NCBI GenBank assembly: GCA_964035575.1
Contig: OZ037888.1
Span: forward strand, 434,001-498,000
DNA from: Rhynchopus sp. YZ270_cl-10
Taxonomy: Eukaryota; Euglenozoa; Diplonemea; Diplonemida; Diplonemidae
Direction of reading: 5' to 3'
Length of the DNA stretch: 64,000 nt
In this document: piece after piece, positions 52,601 to 64,000 of the stretch
Position numbering within the stretch: position 1 is the first letter of the stretch
Layout of the letters: every line of letters starts with the position of its first letter
Position numbers and translations under genes: made by a program
Notes under the pieces: model-generated
Told to the model about the DNA's origin: nothing
The model's input: only the letters and a program-made list of their open reading frames with translations
The model's database searches: none

Positions 52601-54679
52601 AACACGGCCAAAACAACGCGACGAAAACAGCGCGATGAAACACGGCCAAAACAACGCCACGAAAACAACGCGATATAACACCGCCAAAACAACGCGTCGA
52701 AAACAGCGCGATGAAACACAGCCAAAACAACGCGATGAAACACCGCCAAAACAACGCCACGAAAGCAGCGCGATGAAACACCACCAAAACAACGCGACGA
52801 AAACAGCGCGATGAAACACCGCCAAAACAACGCGACGCAAACAACGCGATGAAACACGGCCAAAACAACGCGTCGAAAACAGCGCGATGAAACACGGCCA
52901 AAACAACGCGACGAAAACAGCGCGATGAAACAGTGCCAAAACAACGCGACGAAAACAGCGCGATGAAACACCGCCAAAACAACGCCACGAAAGCAGCGCG
53001 ATGAAACACGGCCAAAACAACGCGACGAAAACAGCGCGATGAAACACCGCCAAAACAACGCCACGAAAGCAGCGCGATGAAACACGGCCAAAACAACGCC
53101 ACGAAAACAACGCGATGAAACACAGCCAAAACAACGCCACGAAAACAACGCGATGAAACACCGCCAAAACAACGCCACGAAAACAACGCGATGAAACGCG
53201 GCCAAAACAACGCGACGAAAACAACGCGATGAAACACGGCCAGAACAACGCGTCGAAAACAGCGCGACGAAACGCGGCCAAAACAACGCGTCGAAAACAG
53301 CGCGATGAAACACGGACAAAACAACGCGACGAAAACAACGCGATGAAACACGGCCAAAACAACGCGACGAAAACAACGCGATGAAACACGGCCAAAACAA
53401 CGCGACGAAAACAACGCGACGAAACACGGCCGAAACAACGCGACGAAAACAGCGCGATGAAACACGGACAAAACAACGCCACGAAAACAACGCGATGAAA
53501 CACGGCCAAAACAACGCCACGAAAACAACGCGATGAAACGCGGCCAAAACAACGCGACGAAAACAACGCGATGAAACACGGCCAAAACAACGCCACGAAA
53601 ACAACGCGATGAAACGCGGCCAAAACAACGCGACGAAAACAACGCGATGAAACACGGCCAAAACAACGCGACGAAAACAACGCGATGAAACACGGCCAGA
53701 ACAACGCGTCGAAAACAGCGCGACGAAACGCGGCCAAAACAACGCGTCGAAAACAGCGCGATGAAACACGGACAAAACAACGCGACGAAAACAACGCGAT
53801 GAAACACGGCCAAAACAACGCGACGAAAACAACGCGATGAAACGCGGCCAAAACAACGCGACGAAAACAACGCGACGAAACACGGCCGAAACAACGCGAC
53901 GAAAACAGCGCGATGAAACACGGACAAAACAACGCCACGAAAACAACGCGATGAAACGCGGCCAAAACAACGCGACGAAAACAGCGCGATGAAACACGGA
54001 CAAAACAACGCGACGAAAACAGCGCGATGAAACACGGCCAAAACAACGCGACGAAAACAACGCGATGAAACACGGCCAAAACAACGCGTCGAAAACAGCG
54101 CGATGAAACACGGACAAAACAACGCGACGAAAACAACGCGATGAAACACGGCCAAAACAACGCGACGAAAACAACGCGATGAAACACGGCCAAAACAACG
54201 CGACGAAAACAACGCGACGAAACACGGCCAAAACAACGCGACGAAAACAGCGCGATGAAACACGGCCAAAACAACGCGACGAAAACAGCGCGATGAAACA
54301 CGGCCAAAACAACGCGACGAAAACAACGCGATGAAACACGGCCAGAACAACGCGTCGAAAACAGCGCGATGAAACACGGCCAAAACAACGCGACGAAAAC
54401 AGCGCGATGAAACACGGCCAAAACAACGCCACGAAAACAACGCGTCGAAAACAGCGCGACGAAACACGGCCAAAACAACGCGACGAAAGCAGCGCGATGA
54501 AACACAGCCAAAACAACGCGACGAAAACAGCGCGATGAAACACGGCCAAAACAACGCGACGAAAACAGCGCGATGAAACACAGCCAAAACAACGCGACGA
54601 AAACAGCGCGATGAAACACGGCCAAAACAACGCGACGAAAACAGCGCGATGAAACACAGCCAAAACAACGCGACGAAAA

Positions 54680-57600
54680 CAGCGCGATGAAACACGGCCA
54701 AAACAACGCCACGAAAACAACGCGATATAACACCGCCAAAACAACGCGTCGAAAACAGCGCGATGAAACACGGCCAAAACAACGCGACGAAAACAGCGCG
54801 ATGAAACACGGCCAAAACAACGCGTCGAAAACAGCGCGATGAAACACAGCCAAAACAACGCGATGAAACACCGCCAAAACAACGCCACGAAAGCAGCGCG
54901 ATGAAACACCACCAAAACAACGCGACGAAAACAGCGCGATGAAACACCGCCAAAACAACGCCACGAAAGCAGCGCGATGAAACACCACCAAAACAACGCG
55001 ACGAAAACAGCGCGATGAAACACGGCCAAAACAACGCCACGAAAACAACGCGATATAACACCGCCAAAACAACGCGTCGAAAACAGCGCGATGAAACACA
55101 GCCAAAACAACGCCACGAAAGCAGCGCGATGAAACACCACCAAAACAACGCGACGAAAACAGCGCGATGAAACACGGCCAAAACAACGCGTCGAAAACAG
55201 CGCGATGAAACACGGCCAAAACAACGCGACGAAAACAGCGCGATGAAACAGTGCCAAAACAACGCGACGAAAACAGCGCGATGAAACACCGCCAAAACAA
55301 CGCCACGAAAGCAGCGCGATGAAACACGGCCAAAACAACGCCACGAAAACAACGCGATGAAACACAGCCAAAACAACGCCACGAAAACAACGCGATGAAA
55401 CACCGCCAAAACAACGCCACGAAAACAACGCGATGAAACGCGGCCAAAACAACGCCACGAAAACAACGCGATGAAACGCGGCCAAAACAACGCCACGAAA
55501 ACAACGCGATGAAACACCGCCAAAACAACGCCACGAAAATAACGCGATGAAACACAGCCAAAACAACGCCACGAAAACAACGCGATGAAACACCGCCAAA
55601 ACAACGCCACGAAAACAACGCGATGAAACGCGGCCAAAACAACGCGACGAAAACAACGCGATGAAACACGGCCAAAACAACGCCACGAAAACAACGCGAT
55701 GAAACACGGCCAAAACAACGCCACGAAAACAACGCTATGAAACACGGCCAAAACAACGCGACGAAAACAACGCGACGAAAACAACGCGATGAAACACGGC
55801 CAAAACAACGCGACGAAAACAACGCGATGAAACACGGCCAAAACAACGCCACGAAAACAACGCGTCGAAAACAGCGCGACGAAACACGGCCAAAACAACG
55901 CGACGAAAGCAGCGCGATGAAACACAGCCAAAACAACGCGTCGAACACAACGCGTCGAAAACAGCGCGACGAAACACGGCCAAAACAACGCCACGAAAAC
56001 AGCGCGATGAAACACGGCCAAAACAACGCGACGAAAACAGCGCGATGAAACACAGCCAAAACAACGCGACGAAAACAGCGCGATGAAACACGGCCAAAAC
56101 AACGCCACGAAAACAACGCTATGAAACACGGCCAAAACAACGCCACGAAAACAACGCGATATAACACCGCCAAAACAACGCGTCGAAAACAGCGCGATGA
56201 AACACGGCCAAAACAACGCGACGAAAACAGCGCGATGAAACACGGCCAAAACAACGCCACGAAAACAACGCGATGAAACACCGCCAAAACAACGCCACGA
56301 AAGCAGCGCGATGAAACACCACCAAAACAACGCGACGAAAACAGCGCGATGAAACACCGCCAAAACAACGCGACGAAAACAGCGCGATGAAACACGGCCA
56401 AAACAACGCCACGAAAACAACGCGATATAACACCGCCAAAACAACGCGTCGAAAACAGCGCGATGAAACACAGCCAAAACAACGCGATGAAACACCGCCA
56501 AAACAACGCCACGAAAGCAGCGCGATGAAACACCACCAAAACAACGCGACGAAAACAGCGCGATGAAACACCGCCAAAACAACGCGACGCAAACAACGCG
56601 ATGAAACACCGCCAAAACAACGCGACGAAAACAGCGCGATGAAACACGGCCAAAACAACGCCACGAAAACAACGCGATATAACACCGCCAAAACAACGCG
56701 TCGAAAACAGCGCGATGAAACACAGCCAAAACAACGCGATGAAACACCGCCAAAACAACGCCACGAAAGCAGCGCGATGAAACACCACCAAAACAACGCG
56801 ACGAAAACAGCGCGATGAAACACCGCCAAAACAACGCGACGCAAACAACGCGATGAAACACGGCCAAAACAACGCGTCGAAAACAGCGCGATGAAACACG
56901 GCCAAAACAACGCGACGAAAACAGCGCGATGAAACAGTGCCAAAACAACGCGACGAAAACAGCGCGATGAAACACCGCCAAAACAACGCCACGAAAGCAG
57001 CGCGATGAAACACGGCCAAAACAACGCCACGAAAACAACGCGATATAACACCGCCAAAACAACGCGTCGAAAACAGCGCGATGAAACACGGCCAAAACAA
57101 CGCGACGAAAACAGCGCGATGAAACACGGCCAAAACAACGCGTCGAAAACAGCGCGATGAAACACCGCCAAAACAACGCGACGAAAACAGCGCGATGAAA
57201 CACAGCCAAAACAACGCCACGAAAACAGCGCGATGAAACACCGCCAAAACAACGCGACGAAAACAGCGCGATGAAACAGTGCCAAAACAACGCGATGAAA
57301 CACCGCCAAAACAACGCGACGAAAACAGCGCGATGAAACAGTGCCAAAACAACGCGACGAAAACAGCGCGATGAAACACCGCCAAAACAACGCCACGAAA
57401 GCAGCGCGATGAAACACGGCCAAAACAACGCGACGAAAACAGCGCGATGAAACACCGCCAAAACAACGCCACGAAAGCAGCGCGATGAAACACGGCCAAA
57501 ACAACGCCACGAAAACAACGCGATGAAACACAGCCAAAACAACGCCACGAAAACAACGCGATGAAACACCGCCAAAACAACGCCACGAAAACAACGCGAT

Positions 57601-58673
57601 GAAACGCGGCCAAAACAACGCGACGAAAACAACGCTATGAAACACCGCCAAAACAACGCGACGAAAACAACGCGACGAAAACAACGCGATGAAACACCGC
57701 CAAAACAACGCCACGAAAACAACGCGATGAAACACAGCCAAAACAACGCCACGAAAACAACGCTATGAAACACGGCCAAAACAACGCGACGAAAACAACG
57801 CGACGAAAACAACGCGATGAAACACCGCCAAAACAACGCCACGAAAACAACGCGATGAAACACAGCCAAAACAACGCCACGAAAACAACGCGATGAAACA
57901 CCGCCAAAACAACGCCACGAAAACAACGCGATGAAACGCGGCCAAAACAACGCGACGAAAACAACGCGATGAAACACGGCCAAAACAACGCCACGAAAAC
58001 AACGCGATGAAACACGGCCAAAACAACGCCACGAAAACAACGCTATGAAACACGGCCAAAACAACGCGACGAAAACAACGCGACGAAAACAACGCGATGA
58101 AACACGGCCAAAACAACGCGACGAAAACAGCGCGATGAAACACGGCCAAAACAACGCCACGAAAACAACGCGATGAAACACGGCCAAAACAACGCGACGA
58201 AAACAGCGCGATGAAACACGGCCAAAACATCGCGACGAAAACAACGCGATGAAACACGGCCAAAACAACGCGACGAAAACAGCGCGATGAAACACGGCCA
58301 AAACAACGCCACGAAAACAACGCGATGAAACACGGCCAAAACAACGCGACGAAAACAACGCGATGAAACACGGCCGAAACAACGCGACGAAAACAGGGCG
58401 ATGAAACACGGCCAAAACAACGCGACGAAAACAACGCGATGAAACACCGCCAAAACAACGCCACGAAAACAACGCGATGAAACACCGCCAAAACAACGCC
58501 ACGAAAACAACGCGATGAAACACGGCCAAAACAACGCGACGAAAACAGGGCGATGAAACACGGCCAAAACAACGCGGCCAAAACAACGCGACGAAAACAA
58601 CGCGATGAAACACGGCCAAAACAACGCCACGAAAACAACGCGATGAAACACGGCCAAAACAACGCGACGAAAA
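54680..58673. repeat. Higher-order repeat, copy 1 (about 4.0 kb)
   Basis: The rare variant GCTATG occurs at about 55735, 56119, 57635, 57763 and 58043 (spacings 384, 1516, 128, 280). The same spacings recur exactly 3918 bp downstream. Flanking variants CGATATAAC and GACGCAAAC follow the same order. Limits are approximate. Confidence 0.85.
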
Positions 58674-61600
58674 CAGCGCGATGAAACACGGCCAAAACAA
58701 CGCCACGAAAACAACGCGATATAACACCGCCAAAACAACGCGTCGAAAACAGCGCGATGAAACACGGCCAAAACAACGCGACGAAAACAGCGCGATGAAA
58801 CACGGCCAAAACAACGCGTCGAAAACAGCGCGATGAAACACAGCCAAAACAACGCGATGAAACACCGCCAAAACAACGCCACGAAAGCAGCGCGATGAAA
58901 CACCACCAAAACAACGCGACGAAAACAGCGCGATGAAACACCGCCAAAACAACGCCACGAAAGCAGCGCGATGAAACACCACCAAAACAACGCGACGAAA
59001 ACAGCGCGATGAAACACGGCCAAAACAACGCGACGAAAACAGCGCGATGAAACACGGCCAAAACAACGCCACGAAAACAACGCGATATAACACCGCCAAA
59101 ACAACGCGTCGAAAACAGCGCGATGAAACACAGCCAAAACAACGCCACGAAAGCAGCGCGATGAAACACCACCAAAACAACGCGACGAAAACAGCGCGAT
59201 GAAACACGGCCAAAACAACGCGTCGAAAACAGCGCGATGAAACACGGCCAAAACAACGCGACGAAAACAGCGCGATGAAACAGTGCCAAAACAACGCGAC
59301 GAAAACAGCGCGATGAAACACCGCCAAAACAACGCCACGAAAGCAGCGCGATGAAACACGGCCAAAACAACGCCACGAAAACAACGCGATGAAACACAGC
59401 CAAAACAACGCCACGAAAACAACGCGATGAAACACCGCCAAAACAACGCCACGAAAACAACGCGATGAAACGCGGCCAAAACAACGCCACGAAAACAACG
59501 CGATGAAACACCGCCAAAACAACGCCACGAAAACAACGCGATGAAACGCGGCCAAAACAACGCGACGAAAACAACGCGATGAAACACGGCCAAAACAACG
59601 CCACGAAAACAACGCGATGAAACACGGCCAAAACAACGCCACGAAAACAACGCTATGAAACACGGCCAAAACAACGCGACGAAAACAACGCGACGAAAAC
59701 AACGCGATGAAACACGGCCAAAACAACGCGACGAAAACAGCGCGATGAAACACGGCCAAAACAACGCCACGAAAACAACGCGTCGAAAACAGCGCGACGA
59801 AACACGGCCAAAACAACGCGACGAAAGCAGCGCGATGAAACACAGCCAAAACAACGCGTCGAACACAACGCGTCGAAAACAGCGCGACGAAACACGGCCA
59901 AAACAACGCCACGAAAACAGCGCGATGAAACACGGCCAAAACAACGCGACGAAAACAGCGCGATGAAACACAGCCAAAACAACGCGACGAAAACAGCGCG
60001 ATGAAACACGGCCAAAACAACGCCACGAAAACAACGCTATGAAACACGGCCAAAACAACGCCACGAAAACAACGCGATATAACACCGCCAAAACAACGCG
60101 TCGAAAACAGCGCGATGAAACACGGCCAAAACAACGCGACGAAAACAGCGCGATGAAACACGGCCAAAACAACGCCACGAAAACAACGCGATGAAACACC
60201 GCCAAAACAACGCCACGAAAGCAGCGCGATGAAACACCACCAAAACAACGCGACGAAAACAGCGCGATGAAACACCGCCAAAACAACGCGACGAAAACAG
60301 CGCGATGAAACACGGCCAAAACAACGCCACGAAAACAACGCGATATAACACCGCCAAAACAACGCGTCGAAAACAGCGCGATGAAACACAGCCAAAACAA
60401 CGCGATGAAACACCGCCAAAACAACGCCACGAAAGCAGCGCGATGAAACACCACCAAAACAACGCGACGAAAACAGCGCGATGAAACACCGCCAAAACAA
60501 CGCGACGCAAACAACGCGATGAAACACCGCCAAAACAACGCGACGAAAACAGCGCGATGAAACACGGCCAAAACAACGCCACGAAAACAACGCGATATAA
60601 CACCGCCAAAACAACGCGTCGAAAACAGCGCGATGAAACACAGCCAAAACAACGCGATGAAACACCGCCAAAACAACGCCACGAAAGCAGCGCGATGAAA
60701 CACCACCAAAACAACGCGACGAAAACAGCGCGATGAAACACCGCCAAAACAACGCGACGCAAACAACGCGATGAAACACGGCCAAAACAACGCGTCGAAA
60801 ACAGCGCGATGAAACACGGCCAAAACAACGCGACGAAAACAGCGCGATGAAACAGTGCCAAAACAACGCGACGAAAACAGCGCGATGAAACACCGCCAAA
60901 ACAACGCCACGAAAGCAGCGCGATGAAACACGGCCAAAACAACGCCACGAAAACAACGCGATATAACACCGCCAAAACAACGCGTCGAAAACAGCGCGAT
61001 GAAACACGGCCAAAACAACGCGACGAAAACAGCGCGATGAAACACGGCCAAAACAACGCGTCGAAAACAGCGCGATGAAACACCGCCAAAACAACGCGAC
61101 GAAAACAGCGCGATGAAACACAGCCAAAACAACGCCACGAAAACAGCGCGATGAAACACCGCCAAAACAACGCGACGAAAACAGCGCGATGAAACAGTGC
61201 CAAAACAACGCGATGAAACACCGCCAAAACAACGCGACGAAAACAGCGCGATGAAACAGTGCCAAAACAACGCGACGAAAACAGCGCGATGAAACACCGC
61301 CAAAACAACGCCACGAAAGCAGCGCGATGAAACACGGCCAAAACAACGCGACGAAAACAGCGCGATGAAACACCGCCAAAACAACGCCACGAAAGCAGCG
61401 CGATGAAACACGGCCAAAACAACGCCACGAAAACAACGCGATGAAACACAGCCAAAACAACGCCACGAAAACAACGCGATGAAACACCGCCAAAACAACG
61501 CCACGAAAACAACGCGATGAAACGCGGCCAAAACAACGCGACGAAAACAACGCTATGAAACACCGCCAAAACAACGCGACGAAAACAACGCGACGAAAAC

Positions 61601-62636
61601 AACGCGATGAAACACCGCCAAAACAACGCCACGAAAACAACGCGATGAAACACAGCCAAAACAACGCCACGAAAACAACGCTATGAAACACGGCCAAAAC
61701 AACGCGACGAAAACAACGCGACGAAAACAACGCGATGAAACACCGCCAAAACAACGCCACGAAAACAACGCGATGAAACACAGCCAAAACAACGCCACGA
61801 AAACAACGCGATGAAACACCGCCAAAACAACGCCACGAAAACAACGCGATGAAACGCGGCCAAAACAACGCGACGAAAACAACGCGATGAAACACGGCCA
61901 AAACAACGCCACGAAAACAACGCGATGAAACACGGCCAAAACAACGCCACGAAAACAACGCTATGAAACACGGCCAAAACAACGCGACGAAAACAACGCG
62001 ACGAAAACAACGCGATGAAACACGGCCAAAACAACGCGACGAAAACAGCGCGATGAAACACGGCCAAAACAACGCCACGAAAACAACGCGATGAAACACG
62101 GCCAAAACAACGCGACGAAAACAGCGCGATGAAACACGGCCAAAACATCGCGACGAAAACAACGCGATGAAACACGGCCAAAACAACGCGACGAAAACAG
62201 CGCGATGAAACACGGCCAAAACAACGCCACGAAAACAACGCGATGAAACACGGCCAAAACAACGCGACGAAAACAACGCGATGAAACACGGCCAAAACAA
62301 CGCGACGAAAACAACGCGATGAAACACGGCCGAAACAACGCGACGAAAACAGGGCGATGAAACACGGCCAAAACAACGCGACGAAAACAACGCGATGAAA
62401 CACCGCCAAAACAACGCCACGAAAACAACGCGATGAAACACCGCCAAAACAACGCCACGAAAACAACGCGATGAAACACGGCCAAAACAACGCGACGAAA
62501 ACAGGGCGATGAAACACGGCCAAAACAACGCGGCCAAAACAACGCGACGAAAACAACGCGATGAAACACGGCCAAAACAACGCCACGAAAACAACGCGAT
62601 GAAACACGGCCAAAACAACGCGACGAAAACAGCGCG
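58674..62636. repeat. Higher-order repeat, copy 2 (about 4.0 kb)
   Basis: Marker units at about 59653, 60037, 61553, 61681 and 61961 repeat the pattern of copy 1. Differences are whole-unit gains or losses (one extra 38-bp unit near 59030 and one near 62250, three fewer units in the 59460 region). The two copies abut. Confidence 0.85.
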
Positions 62637-63150
62637 ATGAAACACGGCCAAAACAACGCGACGAAAACAGCGCGATGAAACACCGCCAAAACAACGCGAC
62701 GAAAACAACGCGATGAAACACGGCCAAAACAACGCGTCGAAAACAGCGCGATGAAACACCGCCAAAACAACGCGACGAAAACAGCGCGATGAAACACAGC
62801 CAAAACAACGCCACGAAAACAGCGCGATGAAACACCGCCAAAACAACGCGACGAAAACAGCGCGATGAAACACAGCCAAAACAACGCCACGAAAACAACG
62901 CGATGAAACGCGGCCAAAACAACGCGACGAAAACAACGCGATGAAACACAGCCAAAACAACGCGACGAAAACAACGCGATGAAACACAGCCCAAACAACG
63001 CCACGAAAACAACGCGATGAAACACGGCCAAAACAACGCGACGAAAACAGGGCGATGAAACACGGCCAAAACAACGCGACGAAAACAACGCGATGAAACA
63101 CCGCCAAAACAACGCGACGAAAACAACGCGATGAAACACGGCCAAAACAA

Positions 63151-63530
63151 TGAGTCGAAAACAGCGCGATGAAACGCGGACAAAACAACGCGACGAAAAC
63201 AACGCGACGAAACACGGCCAAAACAACGGGTCGAAAACAGCGCGATGAAACGCGGCCAAAACAACGCGACGAAAACAGAGCGATGAAACACCGCCAAAAC
63301 AACGCGACGAAAACAGAGCGATGAAACACGGCCAAAACAATGAGTCGAAAACAGCGCGATGAAACGCGGACAAAACAACGCGACGAAAACAACGCGACGA
63401 AACACGGCCAAAACAACGGGTCGAAAACAGCGCGATGAAACACGGCCAAAACAACGCGACGAAAACAGAGCGATGAAACACCGCCAAAACAACGCCACGA
63501 AAGCAGCGCGATGAAACACGGCCGAAACAA
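63151..63530. repeat. 190-bp higher-order repeat near the window end
   Basis: TGAGTCG, GCGGACAAAAC and GGGTCG variant units recur 190 bp apart (five units), at 63151 and 63341. The variants are rare elsewhere in the array. Confidence 0.7.
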
Positions 63531-64000
63531 CGCGACGAAAACAGCGCGATGAAACACAGCCAAAGCAACGCGACGAAAACAACGTGACGAAACACGGCCA
63601 AAACAACGCCACGAAAGCAGCGCGATGAAACACCACCAAAACAACGCGATGAAACACCGCCAAAACAACGCGACGAAAACAGCGCGATGAAACACGGCCA
63701 AAACAACGCGACGAAAACAACGCGATGAAACACCGCCAAAACAACGCCACGAAAGCAGCGCGATGAAACACGGCCGAAACAACGCGACGAAAACAGCGCG
63801 ATGAAACACCACCAAAACAACGCGACGAAAACAACGCGACGAAACACGGCCAAAACAACGCGACGAAAACAGCGCGATGAAACACCACCAAAACAACGCG
63901 ATGAAACACGGCCAAAACAACGCCACGAAAGCAGCGCGATGAAACACCACCAAAACAACGCGACGAAAACAGCGCGATGGAACACCACCAAAACAACGCG

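Larger units (their letters stand above)
43641..64000. repeat. Satellite array, 38-bp unit, about 535 copies, continues past the window
   Basis: The basic unit is a 24-bp module (begins GCGATGAAACAC, ends CCAAAACAAC) followed by a 14-bp module GCGACGAAAACAAC. The plus strand is about 47% A and under 3% T, and each unit has six CpG. Variation is confined mostly to fixed positions: CACGGCC may be CACCGCC, CACAGCC, CACCACC, CGCGGCC, CACGGAC or CAGTGCC; GCGACG may be GCCACG or GCGTCG; AAAACA may be AAAGCA; ACAAC may be ACAGC. The first units at 43641-43740 are the most irregular, as expected at an array edge. Minus-strand frames of up to 3928 codons appear because the unit has no stop in any minus frame; they all read the same 38-residue period and are not supported as genes. 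Confidence 0.97.

Noticed and set aside
43643-59966. Short plus-strand frames (60-103 codons) such as repeats of MKHGQNNATKTTR in the array
   Set aside because: They end at the TGA within GATGAAA as soon as the unit register turns; longer ones only reflect an extra 14-bp module.
43255-63953. Giant minus-strand reading frames (up to 3928 codons) of a repetitive Phe/Cys/Arg/Val-rich protein
   Set aside because: All three minus frames give the same 38-residue period because the 38-bp unit lacks stops on that strand; the frames overlap each other almost completely. There is no domain, no defined start, and the pattern is that of a satellite.
43641-64000. CRISPR-like array
   Set aside because: Units are directly adjacent with no unique spacers, no cas genes are present, and the setting is eukaryotic.

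Overview
The window looks like nuclear DNA of a single-celled, flagellated eukaryote. Thirteen protein genes can be supported and all thirteen lie on the minus strand, spread over positions 1-43080. The products are eukaryotic: a mitochondrial-type octanoyltransferase, a SPINDLY-type glycosyltransferase, a SAS6-like flagellar protein, a TBC RabGAP, a vacuolar iron transporter, a GT61 glycosyltransferase and an ankyrin protein. At least four genes have GT-AG introns (five in all: four donors read GTATGY and one GTACAT). Strict same-strand order, few introns and polypyrimidine tracts in sense before several starts recall euglenozoan polycistronic units. That placement is an inference; no spliced leader or rRNA is present to confirm it.

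Layout, in minus-strand transcription order (right to left): GT61 glycosyltransferase (43080-41473), amidase-fold pseudoenzyme (41159-38923, one intron), VIT/CCC1 iron transporter (38368-34691, two transposon-filled introns), GATA-type zinc finger protein (34396-33422), ankyrin protein (33064-30383), TBC RabGAP (29788-26859, one intron), 86-residue membrane protein (22785-22525), SAS6L (21710-20430, one intron), SPINDLY (18636-16096), membrane-anchored ABHD hydrolase (14483-12456), unknown protein (10336-9728), U1-type zinc finger protein with a cysteine cluster (8152-6995), and the 5' portion of lipB (839-1, running off the window). Spacing is 0.3-0.6 kb in the right half and 0.8-6 kb in the left half.

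The gaps are full of homopolymer runs and short dispersed repeats. I define at least six families (called R1-R6 here), some ending in A-tracts like SINEs. Two non-autonomous hAT elements are delimited by CAGRG-type terminal inverted repeats and 8-bp target duplications; one of them sits inside an R3 repeat within an intron of the iron transporter. The next intron of the same gene holds a hAT transposase C-terminal fragment. A roughly 660-bp MITE-like element and a 143-bp hairpin lie in the 6-kb gap before lipB.

From 43641 to the window end (20.4 kb, continuing beyond) there is one satellite array. Its basic unit is 38 bp, made of a 24-bp and a 14-bp module, about 535 units in all, arranged in nested higher-order repeats including a tandem duplication of about 4 kb. 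Because 38 is not a multiple of three and the minus strand of the unit has no stop in any frame, the array shows giant minus-strand reading frames that are almost certainly not genes.
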